Made by a program: the position numbers and the translations under genes. The notes beneath the pieces are model-generated. The model saw nothing but the letters and a program-made list of their open reading frames with translations, was not told the origin of the DNA and did not search any database. A stretch of DNA of 64,000 nucleotides from JAWVFM01 sp963739355. Lineage in GTDB: Bacteria; Actinomycetota; Thermoleophilia; Solirubrobacterales; 70-9. The DNA lies in assembly GCA_963739355.1 (NCBI GenBank), contig CAVUAD010000006.1, positions 186,001 to 250,000 of the forward strand. Reading direction: 5' to 3'. Position 1 is the stretch's first letter, and each line of letters begins with the position of its first letter. This document shows, one piece after another, positions 9,161 to 19,436 of the stretch.

Positions 9161-9798
9161 ATGCTGTCTCCACCCGCAACACGAATTGCCGCGGCCCTCG
9201 GTGCCGCGGCTTTGGTCGTACTTGCCTTACTCACCGGCCAGAGCATCGAGCAGGACGGTTGGAAGTGGATTGCCGGCGCATCGGCGCAGTCACGCTGGCG
9301 TTCCTCGCTTACGATCGGTGGGTCTGGCGCTGGCCTCTGGTGCGAAGGGTCGCGGAAGCGAGCGGCCATCCGATTCTTCGCGGAACGTGGAAAGGGGCGC
9401 TGCGCTTCGAAGCGGACGCCGATGGCAAGCCCGGGGAGATCCCGATCTTCTTGGTCATCCACCAGGTCTTCTCCGAAGTTGAGCTGCGCGCGTACGTATC
9501 AACGTCGTCATCCCACTCAACGGCAGCGACCATTGAGCGCCCGAGCCGCGGTCAAGCATTCCTGTGGTACACCTACCGTAGCGAGGCTGGGGTGCTGGGC
9601 CAAAGTGCTAACCGGCCGCACTACGGTAGCTCGAAGCTCGAACTCGTCGGTTCCCCGGTACGAGAGCTCAGAGGCTCTTACTGGACCGATCGCCAAGGAC
9701 GGGGCGAAATGGTGCTTGCTGAGTATTCGAGTGAGCTCTACGGGACCTTTTCCGAGGCCGAGCGCGGCTCGTATAGGGCTGGCAGCGAGCGAAAATAG
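9161..9798 (+). CDS. Cap15-like two-TM beta-barrel CBASS effector, frameshifted
   Basis: About 212 residues. The N-terminal hydrophobic helix (AAALGAAALVVLALL) lies in the frame starting at ATG 9161, and the second helix (GAVTLAFLAY, then DRWVWRW) plus the beta-rich domain lie in another frame; one missing base near 9280 joins them. The domain begins LRGTWKGAL and later has HYGSSKLEL and LRGSYWTDRQGRGE, matching S-2TMbeta/Cap15 effectors, which sense cyclic nucleotides and disrupt the inner membrane. It sits 2 nt after the CD-NTase, completing the operon. All diagnostic segments are intact, so I regard the break as an indel error until checked. Confidence 0.75.
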
Positions 9799-9899
9799 CC
9801 GCTGGTCGCGCTGCAGGTTTCGCGTGAATCCAGGAGTGCCGTTGACCATGAAGTTGAACGGGACAGATCTGCCCGCGGCGTGGATAGTCCTGCTCTTCG

Positions 9900-11844
9900 C
9901 TAAGTCGGATGCTTGAGGTCGAGCCAGCTGGTGCCGTCGCCGAGTCGTGATTCCAGCTCGAGCCACTCGACACGCTTGCGCTCAAGTTCGACCAGCGGAG
10001 GTTCGCTGGTTTCGGCCTGGTACATGGCCTCGCCAGCAACGATCCGGGCCAGGCTGGCCATGAAGCGATCGACCGAGCTCATAACTCCTTCGGAACTGCC
10101 ACTGCCGTGGATGATCGCGTTGCGTTGACGCTCGGCGCGGTCGAGCAGTGCGCGAAAGCGCCGCCGCAGTTGGCTGATGCGGTCCGCGGCTGCCCCGGGG
10201 TCGGCTAGATAGCTGGTGGCCTCGCGCACAACCCGGTGTTCCACGTGACCTTCGCCAATCGCGGCGAGAACCTCGTCAGCGACCCCCGCGAGCCCGCGCT
10301 CGTTGAAGAACCGATCAGGCGGAGGAAAAATCCAGGTCGTCGGCCCGTCGTACAGCTCGCCACGGCTCGTCGCCTAGGCCCAGCCCCTGCATCGCGGCAG
10401 CGCCGCCGTCGAGGAGGTCGTTGAGAAAGATCCGCTTCGATCCAGGGCGCTTCGAGGTAGCGCTGCGCTGAGGTGGCCCATGCGTTGTCTTTCTGGATCG
10501 TGGCCGGGCTCAGCGTCCGCTCGAGGGCGCGGGCGGCGAGGGCGATGCGCTGCGCTGGCCCCGGGGCACGGTCAACAACGACCGACCACAGCGCATCCTC
10601 AACCGAGCTGGTTGCGATCGCTTCGCCAGCGACCAGGCGATCGACGAACTCGCTATTGAAGGCTCGCAAACCTTCAGCGGTTCCTTAGAAGATCGGATGG
10701 GGCGGGGCCGTGCGCTCGGCTTCGGTCATCGGGCGGCCGAAGGTCGAGCCCGACCAGCCGCCTTGTTCACGCCACGCCACCTCCCCGTCGAGGAGCACCC
10801 ACAGGGACTGCGACCGGGCCAAATCGATCAACGCGCGGAAGACGCGGCGGGCCTGTTGGCGCGCTTTCCCGACCGGCGTCTTCTCCATCCAGACCCTGAC
10901 GTAGAGGCGATGATCGACTTCGGGCAGGTGCGAGAACCACGTTCCGCCTCCTGCCAGTTTTCGATCTCCGGCGGTGGCGTCAGGCCGTGCGAGCGTGCGG
11001 GGAAGGATTGCCACCCGGTGAGTGCAGCTGGCCAGTAGCCCCGGTCAAAGAGCTCGATCGAGCCGACACGGAGATAGCCGTTGGCGATTGAGGCGTTGTC
11101 GACAACCATCCAGACGGCAACGTCGTCGACCAGCGGGGGCTCGCTCAGCACATGCTCACAGATCTCAAGGCGCCGCTCAACTGCTAGTCCGGCCGGTCGA
11201 AGCTCGTCCTCAACTGAGGGCGCGGGACAGTGTCCCAACCGCGCGAGAGTTCTTGGATCGTCGCTCAGGATGTAGGCCAAGGTCCCGGCTCGTTGCTGCC
11301 AGTCCTGTCCGCGGTGCTCGGCTAGCTCGACGACCTGCCGCACGCGCAGCTCGCACTGCTCCGCCGAGGTTTCTGGATCGAGGAAGGCGTCGACGGCGTC
11401 TCGCCACGCGCCTCGGAGAAGCTCGTCGTCAGAGAGCCGCTCAAGCAAAGGTCGAAGGGCCAGCGCGACAACGCGCGTCCCTTGCGGGCTGGCCAGACGG
11501 CCTTCGAGTTGGCTTAGCTCATGATCGAAGCTAGCCAGGACCGCGCCGCCCGCCCGGCGACAGGCGGGTCCCAGCGCCCGCAGGGCTCGCTCGAGATCTT
11601 GGCGCAGCAGGGCGCGGTTGCGCCGGTACGGACCGCCGCGGCCCGAGAGCACACCGTCACAGACGGCCTCTAGCTCCTTGAGCGCGGTGATAAGGCCGAG
11701 GACTTCATCTGGCGCGCCGTAGCCACCGCCGTCGATCTGAGCACGCAACGCGTAAAGCCCGGGATCCATGTCGGGGTTGAAGGAGTATGTGATGTCACGC
11801 GGGCGCACTCGGACGAGGCTAGCTGCGTTGGGAGCGTCTCCCAC
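9900..11844 (-). CDS. Large protein with HEPN-like RNxxxH motif, several frame breaks
   Basis: Reading across several single-base shifts (about 10960, 10420 and 10330) and one in-frame TAA (10685-10687) gives a protein of roughly 640 residues from GTG 11844. It could instead be two genes, the second starting at TTG 10669. The C-terminal part is helical and contains RQRNAIIHGSG, the RNxxxH arrangement of HEPN ribonucleases as found in ApeA-like abortive-infection proteins. The rest is unrecognised. It converges with the CBASS operon 101 bp away. A HEPN effector role is inference from one motif and context. Confidence 0.5.
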
Positions 11845-11897
11845 AGCGAGGCCGCATTTCGCTTCGGCCAGACTCGGCGCGGCGGCGACCCGCTGGC

Positions 11898-12422
11898 TCA
11901 GGGATCGCGAGGATCGAGCCGCATCAGCTCATCATCGCTTGCATCGCTACGCCGCAAGCTCGCCACCTTCCACCCGCCGGATCCGTGTTCCATCACGAAT
12001 GGAAGAGCCTCCGCCTGGACGCCCTCCTCAACTTGCCCGAAATGTCCTTCGACGTTCACGATGGCGACGAGCTCGCGGTCTACTCCGACTGGGTTGTGCA
12101 GGTCCACCCATCCCCACGTCTCGAGGTCGACGTAACTCCAGATTCGCCGCAGGAAGGAGACCAGATCGTCAGCGAACTGATCCCAGCTCGGGTGTTCAGG
12201 ACCAGCTGGCGAAATTTCCTCGGACAGCCATTCAGGATCCCGCGCTAAGAGGCGGTGCGGGTACTCATGGAGCCACTTCCTTGTCAGATCGACCCGGAGT
12301 GCCGGCGCTGTCCACGGCCAAGCCCTACCCAGATCGCCTTCCTCCAGGATGGCCGAGAGCCAGGCGATAGCGACCGGAACGGGTCCTCCGCGAAGATGAT
12401 CGGGATCAGCGTGCACCGTCAA
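11898..12422 (-). CDS. Hypothetical protein
   Basis: 174 residues (TTG start at 12422; GTG 12416 possible). The pattern of an N-terminal AIAWLSAILEEGD helix, tryptophan-rich middle and final beta strands (ELVAIVNVEGH, FVMEHGSGGWKVASL) resembles the NTF2-like fold, but this is only an impression. No catalytic motif or membrane segment. It ends 53 bp before the HEPN-like gene on the same strand and may be co-transcribed with it. Confidence 0.5.
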   Translation of the reverse strand: MTVHADPDHLRGGPVPVAIAWLSAILEEGDLGRAWPWTAPALRVDLTRKWLHEYPHRLLARDPEWLSEEISPAGPEHPSWDQFADDLVSFLRRIWSYVDLETWGWVDLHNPVGVDRELVAIVNVEGHFGQVEEGVQAEALPFVMEHGSGGWKVASLRRSDASDDELMRLDPRDP

Positions 12423-12497
12423 CAGTCTGAAGCTCTCCGCTACGGCGCCGGCGTATGAAGCCCGACTCTCTCACCTCGAACTCAGGGCGCCTACGAA

Positions 12498-13694
12498 TTA
12501 CGACGCGGGCAGCACCTCGGCGGGGCCGTCGACGGCCCCCTCCAGGTAGGCATCAACCCGCGCCCGGACCTCATCCCGGCTCCCCGGCATCAGGTGCCCG
12601 TAGCGGTCGTAGGTCTCGGTGATCGTCGAGTGGCCCATGAACTCCATGATCGCCTTCGGGTTGTTGATGCCGGCGTCGATCAGGATGCTCGCCGCGGTGT
12701 GGCGGCACTCGTGGAGCATCACCGGCTTCATGCGCGGCCGCCTCCCACGCCCGGTTCGCTCGGTTGCGCACGGTCGAGGGCACGAAGGCGTCGGAGGGCG
12801 ACCGGCCGAAGACGAGGTCGCGGCCCGTTCGCTCGCTGCGGAGCAGGTGCTCGTCGAGGTAGTCGCGCAGCACCGCTACCACCGGGATCGTGCGCCGGCC
12901 GGCGTCGCTCTTCGGGTCGATCTCGTGCTCGACCGCATCCCAGGAGCGCAGGACGTGGAGCTCGCTGCGGGCGAGGTCGACGTCGAAGACGCGCAGCGCT
13001 CGCAGCTCGCCGCGACGAAGGCCGGCGTAGAAGGCCGTCGCCCAGAGCGCTCGCTCCTCGGCCGGGAGCGCCGCGCAGATAGGCGGCCGCCTGCTGAGGC
13101 GAGAGGATCCGCTCGCGCCGACGCCGACGAGCGCGGCAGCTCGATGTCGAGTGTCGGATTGACTGCGACGACCTCGCGGCGCACGAGCCGGCGGAACACC
13201 GCCTGGAGCGGGTTGAGGATGTTCGCGACGGTGGAGCCGTCGAGGCCTTCGGCGAGCAGCGCGTCGGCGAAGTCCTGCACCTCCATCCGCCGCACGTCTG
13301 ACACCCGGCGCCCGGCGATTTCGGCGGGCAGGATGCGGTTCCGGATCGCTCGCTCGTAGCTTCGAAGCGACGAGGGCTTGTAGGCCTTGCCGGAACGGTT
13401 CCGGATCGCCCCCGCCCTCGCCGCCTCGAGCCAGGCCATCAGCTCGTCGCCGACGGTGATCTTGCTGGGTACCGGAAGGCGGCCGCGGTTCTGGGCCGCG
13501 AGGGCATCCACCCTCCAGGCCTTCGCCTCGCTGAGGCGGTCGAAGACGCGGCGCACCTTGGTGTAGCCGGCGCCGTCCTTGATGCTGATCCACGCCTCGT
13601 AGCGCGAATCGCAGTTGCAGCGCCGGCCGTGGTTGCTCGCGCAGGCTCGGGTGTGGCGCTCGACGATTCCCGGGTTTCTGCGCTTCGTCGCCAT
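12498..13694 (-). CDS. int: Tyrosine integrase of the island, frameshifted
   Basis: About 398 residues starting at ATG 13694. N-terminal segment contains a cysteine-bearing zinc-like stretch (CASNHGRRCNCDSR), then an arm- and core-binding region, then the catalytic domain: first arginine in GLRRGELRAL, HECRHTAAS (HxxR) and HSTITETYDRYGH carrying the nucleophilic tyrosine. These lie in different frames; single-base shifts near 13135, 13085 and 12730 rebuild one protein. It would catalyse integration into and excision from the tRNA-Glu site. It follows the excisionase gene by 7 bp. Unusually, it lies 9 kb from the left border and 16 kb from the right rather than next to either. Confidence 0.85.
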
Positions 13695-13701
13695 CTCGCC
13701 T

Positions 13702-13942
13702 CTACCGACCCGAGGCTAGCTCCCCCCGCTCGCGGCGATCCAGCGGCCTTTCCGCATTTTGCGCAATCCACCGCTCGAGCTCGGCTGACCGGGATGAGGC
13801 GAAGCCGGCCGAGCCGGACGATCCGCAGCTCTGGCTGCACGTAGCGCTCGAACGTGTCGACCGACATCCCGACCGCGTCAGCGGCCTCGCGCCTGGTCAG
13901 CGAGATCCGCGGCACCTCGCGCCCGGACGCGGCGCGCTTCAT
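13702..13942 (-). CDS. xis: Excisionase-type HTH protein
   Basis: About 80 residues from ATG 13942. A MerR/HTH_17-like motif is clear: SLTRREAADAVGMSVDTFER, followed by RLGRLRLIPVSELERWI when one extra base near 13795 is removed; the corrected frame stops at TAG 13702. Proteins of this type direct excision by the neighbouring integrase. Its start overlaps the stop of the ATPase gene (ATGA) and it ends 7 bp before int, so the three form one transcript. Confidence 0.75.
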
Positions 13943-15628
13943 CGCCCTGCTCCCCAGGTCTTGATGATCCGGGCGTCGCCGCGCGGGCGCCTGACCAGCA
14001 CCGCGTGCGCATTCGGCAAGTCCTGGATCCGGCTCGGATGGACCTTCATCTCGTAGCCCGCGCCGAGGGTCTTCAGGCCGGTGGGCCCGCGGAAGGTCTG
14101 GTGCTGCTCGGTCTGCTCGACCCGCGGGCGCATCCCGCGCCTCGTGTCCGAACCAGTCCGCGCCCTCGGCGTCGAGCCGGAAGCCGAGAAGCCATGCGAC
14201 CCCGGCGGAGGCGCGCTCGCGAAACGCGTCGGCGACCGTGTCGAAGTCGGCCGGCGTCTGGGTCGCGAGGACCGTTGCGATCCGAGCCTCCCTTGCCGTC
14301 TGCAGCATGAAGTCGGCGACGTTCTCCGGCACGTAGCGCGCCGCCTCGTCCATCACCACGACCGTTCTGGCGGCCTCTCCCCGCTGGATCGCCCGCCCGC
14401 CGGCGACGACGAGGTCCTGGACGACGAGGCCGGCGAGCCCTCGGGCCAGCTCGCCGAAGCGCTGGGTGTCGAACGAGATCAGGCAGATCGGCCGCGGGCG
14501 CTTCAGCAGCGCGTCGGCGAGGCTGAAGGCGCCCTCGGTGCCGAGGCGGCCCACCAGCGGCCATGCGAACTCCTGGAGCCTCGCGAGGCCGCTCGCGATG
14601 CCGTCGCGGGCGGTGCTGTCGGAGCGCAGGGCGCCGAGCTGACCGGCGACCTGGCCCTCGAGCTCGGTGCCGCGGGCGGCGTGGCCGAGCGCGCCGTCGG
14701 GCCAGACGTCGAGGATGCTCTCGACCGCCAGCGGCTCGCCGCGCGCCGCGAGCACCTGGGCGCAGAGCAGCAGGCGGTTGCTCATCGCGGTCCGGTAGAC
14801 CGCGCTTCGCGCGTCGAAGTCGGCGCGGAAGACCCGCATCAGGAACTCGCGCGCCTCCACCGGGCGCAGCCCGGCGAGCGGGTTGTAGCGCTCCTGAGCC
14901 GGAGCTCACGTCGAAGCGCAGGAACTCGCGCCCCTCCGCCGCCGCGAGGCGTCTCGAGGAAGGCGGCGAGCCCGGGGCTCGCCTTGGCGTCGATGTAGAC
15001 GCCGCCCCAGCCGTGCCGGACCAGCACGGCGATCAGGCGGCAGGCGGCGGTGGTCTTGCCGGTGCCGGGATGGCCCAGGAGCATCCCGCCGCGTGACGAG
15101 CTCGTCGCCGCTGACCCCAGCGAGCTCGCGGCGGAGGTCCTCGCCGAGGATGACGTCGCCGCGAGCGACGCCGTTGCCGCGCCAGGCGCGCGCAGCTGCG
15201 CACGGCGTCGCAGCACGTGCAGCGGGCCGCGAAGGGTCTCACCGCGACGGCGAAGCTCCTCCTTGGGGCTGCGAGTGTCCTCGACCTCGCGAAACGCGGC
15301 CATGACGGCGCCGAGGACGGCGCCGTGCGGCGGCCCCCACCGCGCTCATGGTCACGGAGACGCCGGCCAGCGCGCCGGCGAGCGCCCCGATCGGGCCGGC
15401 GATGGGCACGAGTGCCAGCCCCCACGTCCAACGCAGGCGGGGGCCGCGGTACCCGAACATCCGCACTGCGCTGAAGCGAAACACAGCGGCAACGACGAAC
15501 GCGGTCGCAACGCAGGCCACGACCATCGCGGCGAGGTCGACCTCGGCGCCGAGGAAGTGCCCGAGGGCATCGGGCACGTGATGGTGGTGCGGCGCGTGCG
15601 TGTGCGTGCTCCTGGCTTGATGCTTCAT
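13939..15628 (-). CDS. VirD4/TraG-like conjugative coupling ATPase, frameshifted
   Basis: About 560 residues. N-terminal part (from ATG 15628) has a His-rich start then two membrane helices (AAMVVACVATAFVVAAVF and the GLALVPIAGPIGALAGAL stretch). Next come Walker A GHPGTGKTT and a Walker B/TraM-recognition region VVVMDEAARYVPENV with LATQTPADFD. It would couple DNA to a transfer channel. At least four single-base shifts (near 15200, 15085, 14910, 14130) must be corrected to read through, yet motifs are all intact. Start and stop overlap the flanking genes by ATGA on both sides, a strong sign that the gene is one unit. Confidence 0.75.
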
Positions 15629-16350
15629 CGTGGGATCTCCTTCCGGTTCGACCAGCCGTGGATCTCGAAGCTCTCGGCGCCGTAGCCCAGGCCGCCGATG
15701 GCGCGCTCGACGCCGCCCCGGGCCTCCTCGGTGCAGTAGAAGCGGACGCCCGCGAGGTGGGGGCACTCGGCGTAGAGCTCGACGATGCGCTGCACGCGTG
15801 CGCGCGCCTTCTGGGTTCGCTCGAGCTCGATCGCAAGCGGCTCGCCCGCAGGACCCCAACCGCTGAGCGCCAGGTCGGGAATACGAAGGATCCGGGTGCG
15901 CCCGCCGCGGATCTCGGCCGGGCAGAACGCGGGCGCAATCGAGCCGAAGTCGTGAGCGACGATCTCCCGCTCAGTCCAAACCCTCTCGCCGAACTCCGCC
16001 TCGAGCTCGATCGCCAGCCACCCGCAATCGACGTCGTGCGCGTACTGGCGGTAGTCGACTCGCGACGGCTCGAGGTCGAGCCCGGCGACGCGGAGGCCCG
16101 CCGCCGTGACCGTCCAGCCCCAGGGCCCGGCGAAGATGCGAACCGCCTCCACGTAGCCGGCGGCGCGAAGCTCGGCCAGGCTCCGGGTCACCCGGGCGAC
16201 GCTGGGGTGGCCGTTTCGCCCGGACGTCGCCTGGCCTCGGAACTCGCCGGCGGGAGCGATCGCTGCCAGCTGCTCGGCTTCGACGAGCCGCTGACGGCCT
16301 GCGAAGCGAAGCCAGCGCAGATCGCGCTCGGTGAGCCTGAGCGCGGACAC
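15625..16350 (-). CDS. Replication-relaxation family protein
   Basis: About 241 residues from GTG 16350. The pattern is that of actinobacterial ICE/plasmid replication-relaxation proteins: LTERDLRWLRFAG winged-helix start, a WGWTVTAAGLRVAG turn, VAHDFGS, an IPDLAL strand and an EPLAIELERTQKARARVQRI (endonuclease-like) segment near residue 190. Precise activity is not established. Its stop overlaps the start of the VirD4-like gene (ATGA). The upstream frame is disturbed, so the start could lie further out. Confidence 0.7.
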   Translation of the reverse strand: MSALRLTERDLRWLRFAGRQRLVEAEQLAAIAPAGEFRGQATSGRNGHPSVARVTRSLAELRAAGYVEAVRIFAGPWGWTVTAAGLRVAGLDLEPSRVDYRQYAHDVDCGWLAIELEAEFGERVWTEREIVAHDFGSIAPAFCPAEIRGGRTRILRIPDLALSGWGPAGEPLAIELERTQKARARVQRIVELYAECPHLAGVRFYCTEEARGGVERAIGGLGYGAESFEIHGWSNRKEIPR

Positions 16351-16549
16351 CTCGGCGAGGCCGTGACACTCGGCCTTGCGGCCTTCGCATCTCGACGGCC
16401 TGGCGCTCAATAGCCATCGCCTTATAGGGCGAACCAGCGACGCTGTTCCCCCCACTTACACCGGCCGCTCTCAGGCTTTCGCCTCGCTCCTGGTCCTTCT
16501 TATCTGCTCTCACACCTCCCTAGGCGCACGAACCCCGAATATGTCCCAC

Positions 16550-17361
16550 TCAAATCTCAAAAATCTCCGCCCGCACGCCCCCTCCACCTCTCCTCCCCCA
16601 TCCACCACCACCCCGCTCGATCGCTCCTGACCACCTGCACGTCGTAGGCGGGCGGGTGGTCAGGAGCGGGCGAGCGCGTGCCGCCGCCGGGTTCCGCTGC
16701 TTGGGTCGCAGCTCGAGCTGCGGGTGGCGTGCGGGCGGGATGCGGCGCCGACTGCGGCGAGCCAGAGCAGGGTGGTTGTGGCCGCTCAGCGGCGCCTGGT
16801 CGAGCAGCCGATTCGCGCGCCCGATCCGCTTGCGGACCGCGCGATGGCTGAGGCCCGTCAGCGCGGCGACCTCGGCCGGGCTGTAGCCGAGGCCTCTGAG
16901 CGCGACGACCTGGCGAAGCTGCGTCGGCAGCTCGCTGAGAAGGACGAGCGCCTCGCCGAGGTCCTCGCGGTCGATGCACGCGCTCGAGCGGATCGGCTGC
17001 CTCGCCCGCGAGGGAGTCGATCGGGTCAGGGCCTGCCTTGCCATTCGCCGTCGCCGGGGCGCGAGAGGTCGACGAGCGGCGCCTGTCGGCGTCCGCGCCA
17101 GCGGTGGTACTTCAGCGAGCGGTTCTGGACGCAGCGAAACGTGTAGGAGAGGGCGTGCGCGGTGTCGTGGGGACCGGGAAAGGCACGGAGGAAGTCGGCG
17201 AGCGCCGACTGCACGACGTCGTCGAGCTCGCTCGCGGGAACGCCGTAGCGCCTGGCGACGGCGCGCAGCCTGGCCGGCTCGTTCCTCGCGATCCACTCGG
17301 CGAGCTCCGCGGTTCGGGCTTGGTGATCGGGTCGTTGGGCGTGATGGCTGTGTGCGGACAT
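16550..17361 (-). CDS. Sigma-70-like factor of the island, frameshifted
   Basis: N-terminal half from ATG 17361 shows a region 2-like helix (LDDVVQSALADFLRAF, then YTFRCVQNRSLKYHR). The C-terminal part in another frame shows a region 4 HTH: LPTQLRQVVALRGLGYSPAE, then VAALTGLSHRAVRKRIGRA. Two shifts near 17030 and 16985 join them. The C-terminal end is unclear; the frame continues into proline/glycine-rich sequence to 16550 and may really stop earlier. It could switch on the transfer genes downstream of it. Confidence 0.6.
16622..16668. repeat. 14-bp perfect inverted repeat, candidate oriT or attenuator
   Basis: Arms CGCTCCTGACCACC (16622-16635) and its exact complement (16655-16668) around a 19-nt spacer. 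There is no T-run on either side, so it is not a standard intrinsic terminator. It lies between the sigma factor and replication-relaxation genes, where an origin of transfer would be plausible. Confidence 0.5.
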
Positions 17362-17485
17362 GCCGCCGCCCAGCACGCGAACGCGTGCCACCATCGGCGG
17401 TTGTTCGCGCGCGCCATCACGTCAGCGGCCCGAGCGGCCCGGTCCGGGCGCGGGCGCCCCCGCGGGATCGCGACGGGATGCCAGG

Positions 17486-17817
17486 TCAGGCTGCCGCCGC
17501 AAAGCCGGACTCAGACGGCGAAGCAGCACGCAGGAGGAGCCACGCGAATTGCAGTGTCGCGTTTAGGTGCCCTCGGTACGAGTCCCAGAGAGGCCCCTCC
17601 GGCGCGGCGTCGAGAAGCGCAGCGGCAGCGTCGAGGCCGAGCTGAACGACCTCCGCGTCGCCGGTCGCGGCGCCGTCGACGACGGCCGCCGAGAGAAGAA
17701 ACAGGTCCCTCTCCGGGGGAACGTCCCCGCTCGCCACGTGCGCCGCGATCCGAGCCAGCGGAGAGCGTCAGACGGTCGGCGGCCGGTGACCTTGGGGAAC
17801 TCCCACGCACAGTGCAA
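17486..17817 (-). CDS. Hypothetical protein downstream of hsdM, frameshifted
   Basis: About 110 residues read from TTG 17817 (HCAWEFPKVTGRRPSDAL) with a shift near 17750 into ERDLFLLSAAVVDGA, then helical sequence ending LLRAASPSESGFAAAA. Its start lies 63 bp after the hsdM stop on the same strand. A mostly helical fold is likely. No family recognised; a role with the R-M operon is only suggested by position. Confidence 0.4.
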
Positions 17818-17880
17818 GCCCCGGCGATCGCATGCTCGCCCCCACCGCTCGGCGCCCCGGGTGAGCGTGCCGCGCCGTAC

Positions 17881-19436
17881 CTACTGCTCGTCCGGCAGTG
17901 GCTCCTCGACACCTTCGGCGTCCAAGGTCGCCGCGTCGCCGTTTCGCCGCGAAGCTCAGCGGCGACGGCCTCGAACTGAGCCAGCGCCGCCGAGAGGTGC
18001 TCGACGATCTCCTCAGCGATGACCTCAGGCGCCGGCAGGTTCTCGGCGTCGGTCAGCGACTCGTCCTTGACGTCGGCCCAGATGTCGAGGTTGAAGCCGT
18101 CGCGCTCGGCGAGCTCCTCGTAGCTCCAGCGCTTGAACTGCTCGGTCTCCTCGCGCGTGCTTGAGCGGCTCGCCGGGCTTGTAGGCCTGAACGAACGTCG
18201 TCGAGGTCCGCCCGCGTCATCTGCTTCGTCTTCAGCGTGAAGTGCTGGTTGGTCCGGAGGTCGAAGACCCAGAGCTCCTTCGTCGCCGGCTCCGACGGAT
18301 GCGGCCTTGCGCTCGAAGAAGATGACGTTGGCCTTCACGCCCTGGGCGTAGAAGATCCCGGTCGGCAGCCGCAGCAGGGTGTGGACGTTGCAGTCCTCGA
18401 GCAGGCGGCGTCGGATCGTCTCGCCGGCGCCGCCCTCGAAGAGCACGTTGTCGGGAACGACCATCGCGGCCCGGCCGCCGATCTTGAGCATCGAGCGGAT
18501 GTGCTGGACGAAGTTGAGCTGCTTGTTGGCGGTCGTCGCCCAGAAGTCCTGGCGGGCGATGGTCTGCGCCTCGCGGCTCTCGCGCCCGTCCTCGCCCGCG
18601 ATCGTCACCGACGACTTCTGCCCAAACGGCGGATTCGCCAGGACGAGGTCGACCTTCTCGGAAGGCTCGGCGAGCAGGGCGTCGCGGACCTCGATCGGCG
18701 GCGTCGCGTCCGGGGTCGTTCCGCCGATGCCGTGGAGGAAGAGGTTCATGGCGCAGAGGCGCGCGGTGTTGTCGACGATCTCGACGCCCGCGAAGGTGTC
18801 ATCGCGGAGGAGCGCTTCTGGTCGCGATCGAGGTCGTAGTGCCTCGAGATGTACTCGTGGGCGGCGAGCAGGAAGCCGCCGGTGCCGCAGGCCGGATCGG
18901 CGATCTTCTCGCCGGGCTCTGGCTGCACGCAATCGACCATCGCCTGGATCAGGGCGCGCGGCGTGAAGTACTGGCCGGCGCCGGACTTGGTGTCGGCCGC
19001 GTTCTTCTCCAACAGGCCCTCGTAGGCGTCACCCTTGACGTCGGCGTCGACGCCCATCCACGTCTCGCCGTCGATCAGGTCGACGATCAGGCGCTTGAGC
19101 TTCGCCGGGTCCTGGATCCGGTTCTGGGACTTGCGGAAGATCAGCCCGAGCAGGCCGGGCTGCTTGCCGAGCTCGTTGAGCAGGACCGTGTAGTGGGCCT
19201 CGAGCTCGGGCCCGTCTTTCTCAAGCAGCGACGGCCAGTCGTAGCCGGCGGGGATCTTCGACTCCTCGTTCCACGGCGCCTCGCGTCCGCTCGTGCGCCA
19301 TCTTCAGGAACAGCAGGTAGGTCAGCTGCTCGACGTAGTCGCCGTAGGAGAGCCCGTCGTCGCGCAGGAGGTTGCAGTAGTTCCAGAGCTTCGCGACAAG
19401 CTGCCTCGAGTGGTCGGTGGCGAGGCGCGTTGTCAC
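17881..19436 (-). CDS. hsdM: Type I R-M methyltransferase subunit, frameshifted
   Basis: N6-adenine methyltransferase subunit of about 518 residues. From GTG 19436 the N-terminal helical bundle (KLWNYCNLLRDDGLSYGDYV) is followed by GQYFTPRALIQAMV, SAM-binding motif DPACGTGGFLLAAHEY and catalytic NPPFGQ. The C-terminus is acidic (GDAATLDAEGVEEPLPDEQ) and stops at 17881. Single-base shifts near 19283, 18815, 18290, 18165 and 17930 separate these blocks, but no motif is damaged. It abuts hsdS with no gap (TAG then GTG). Confidence 0.85.
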
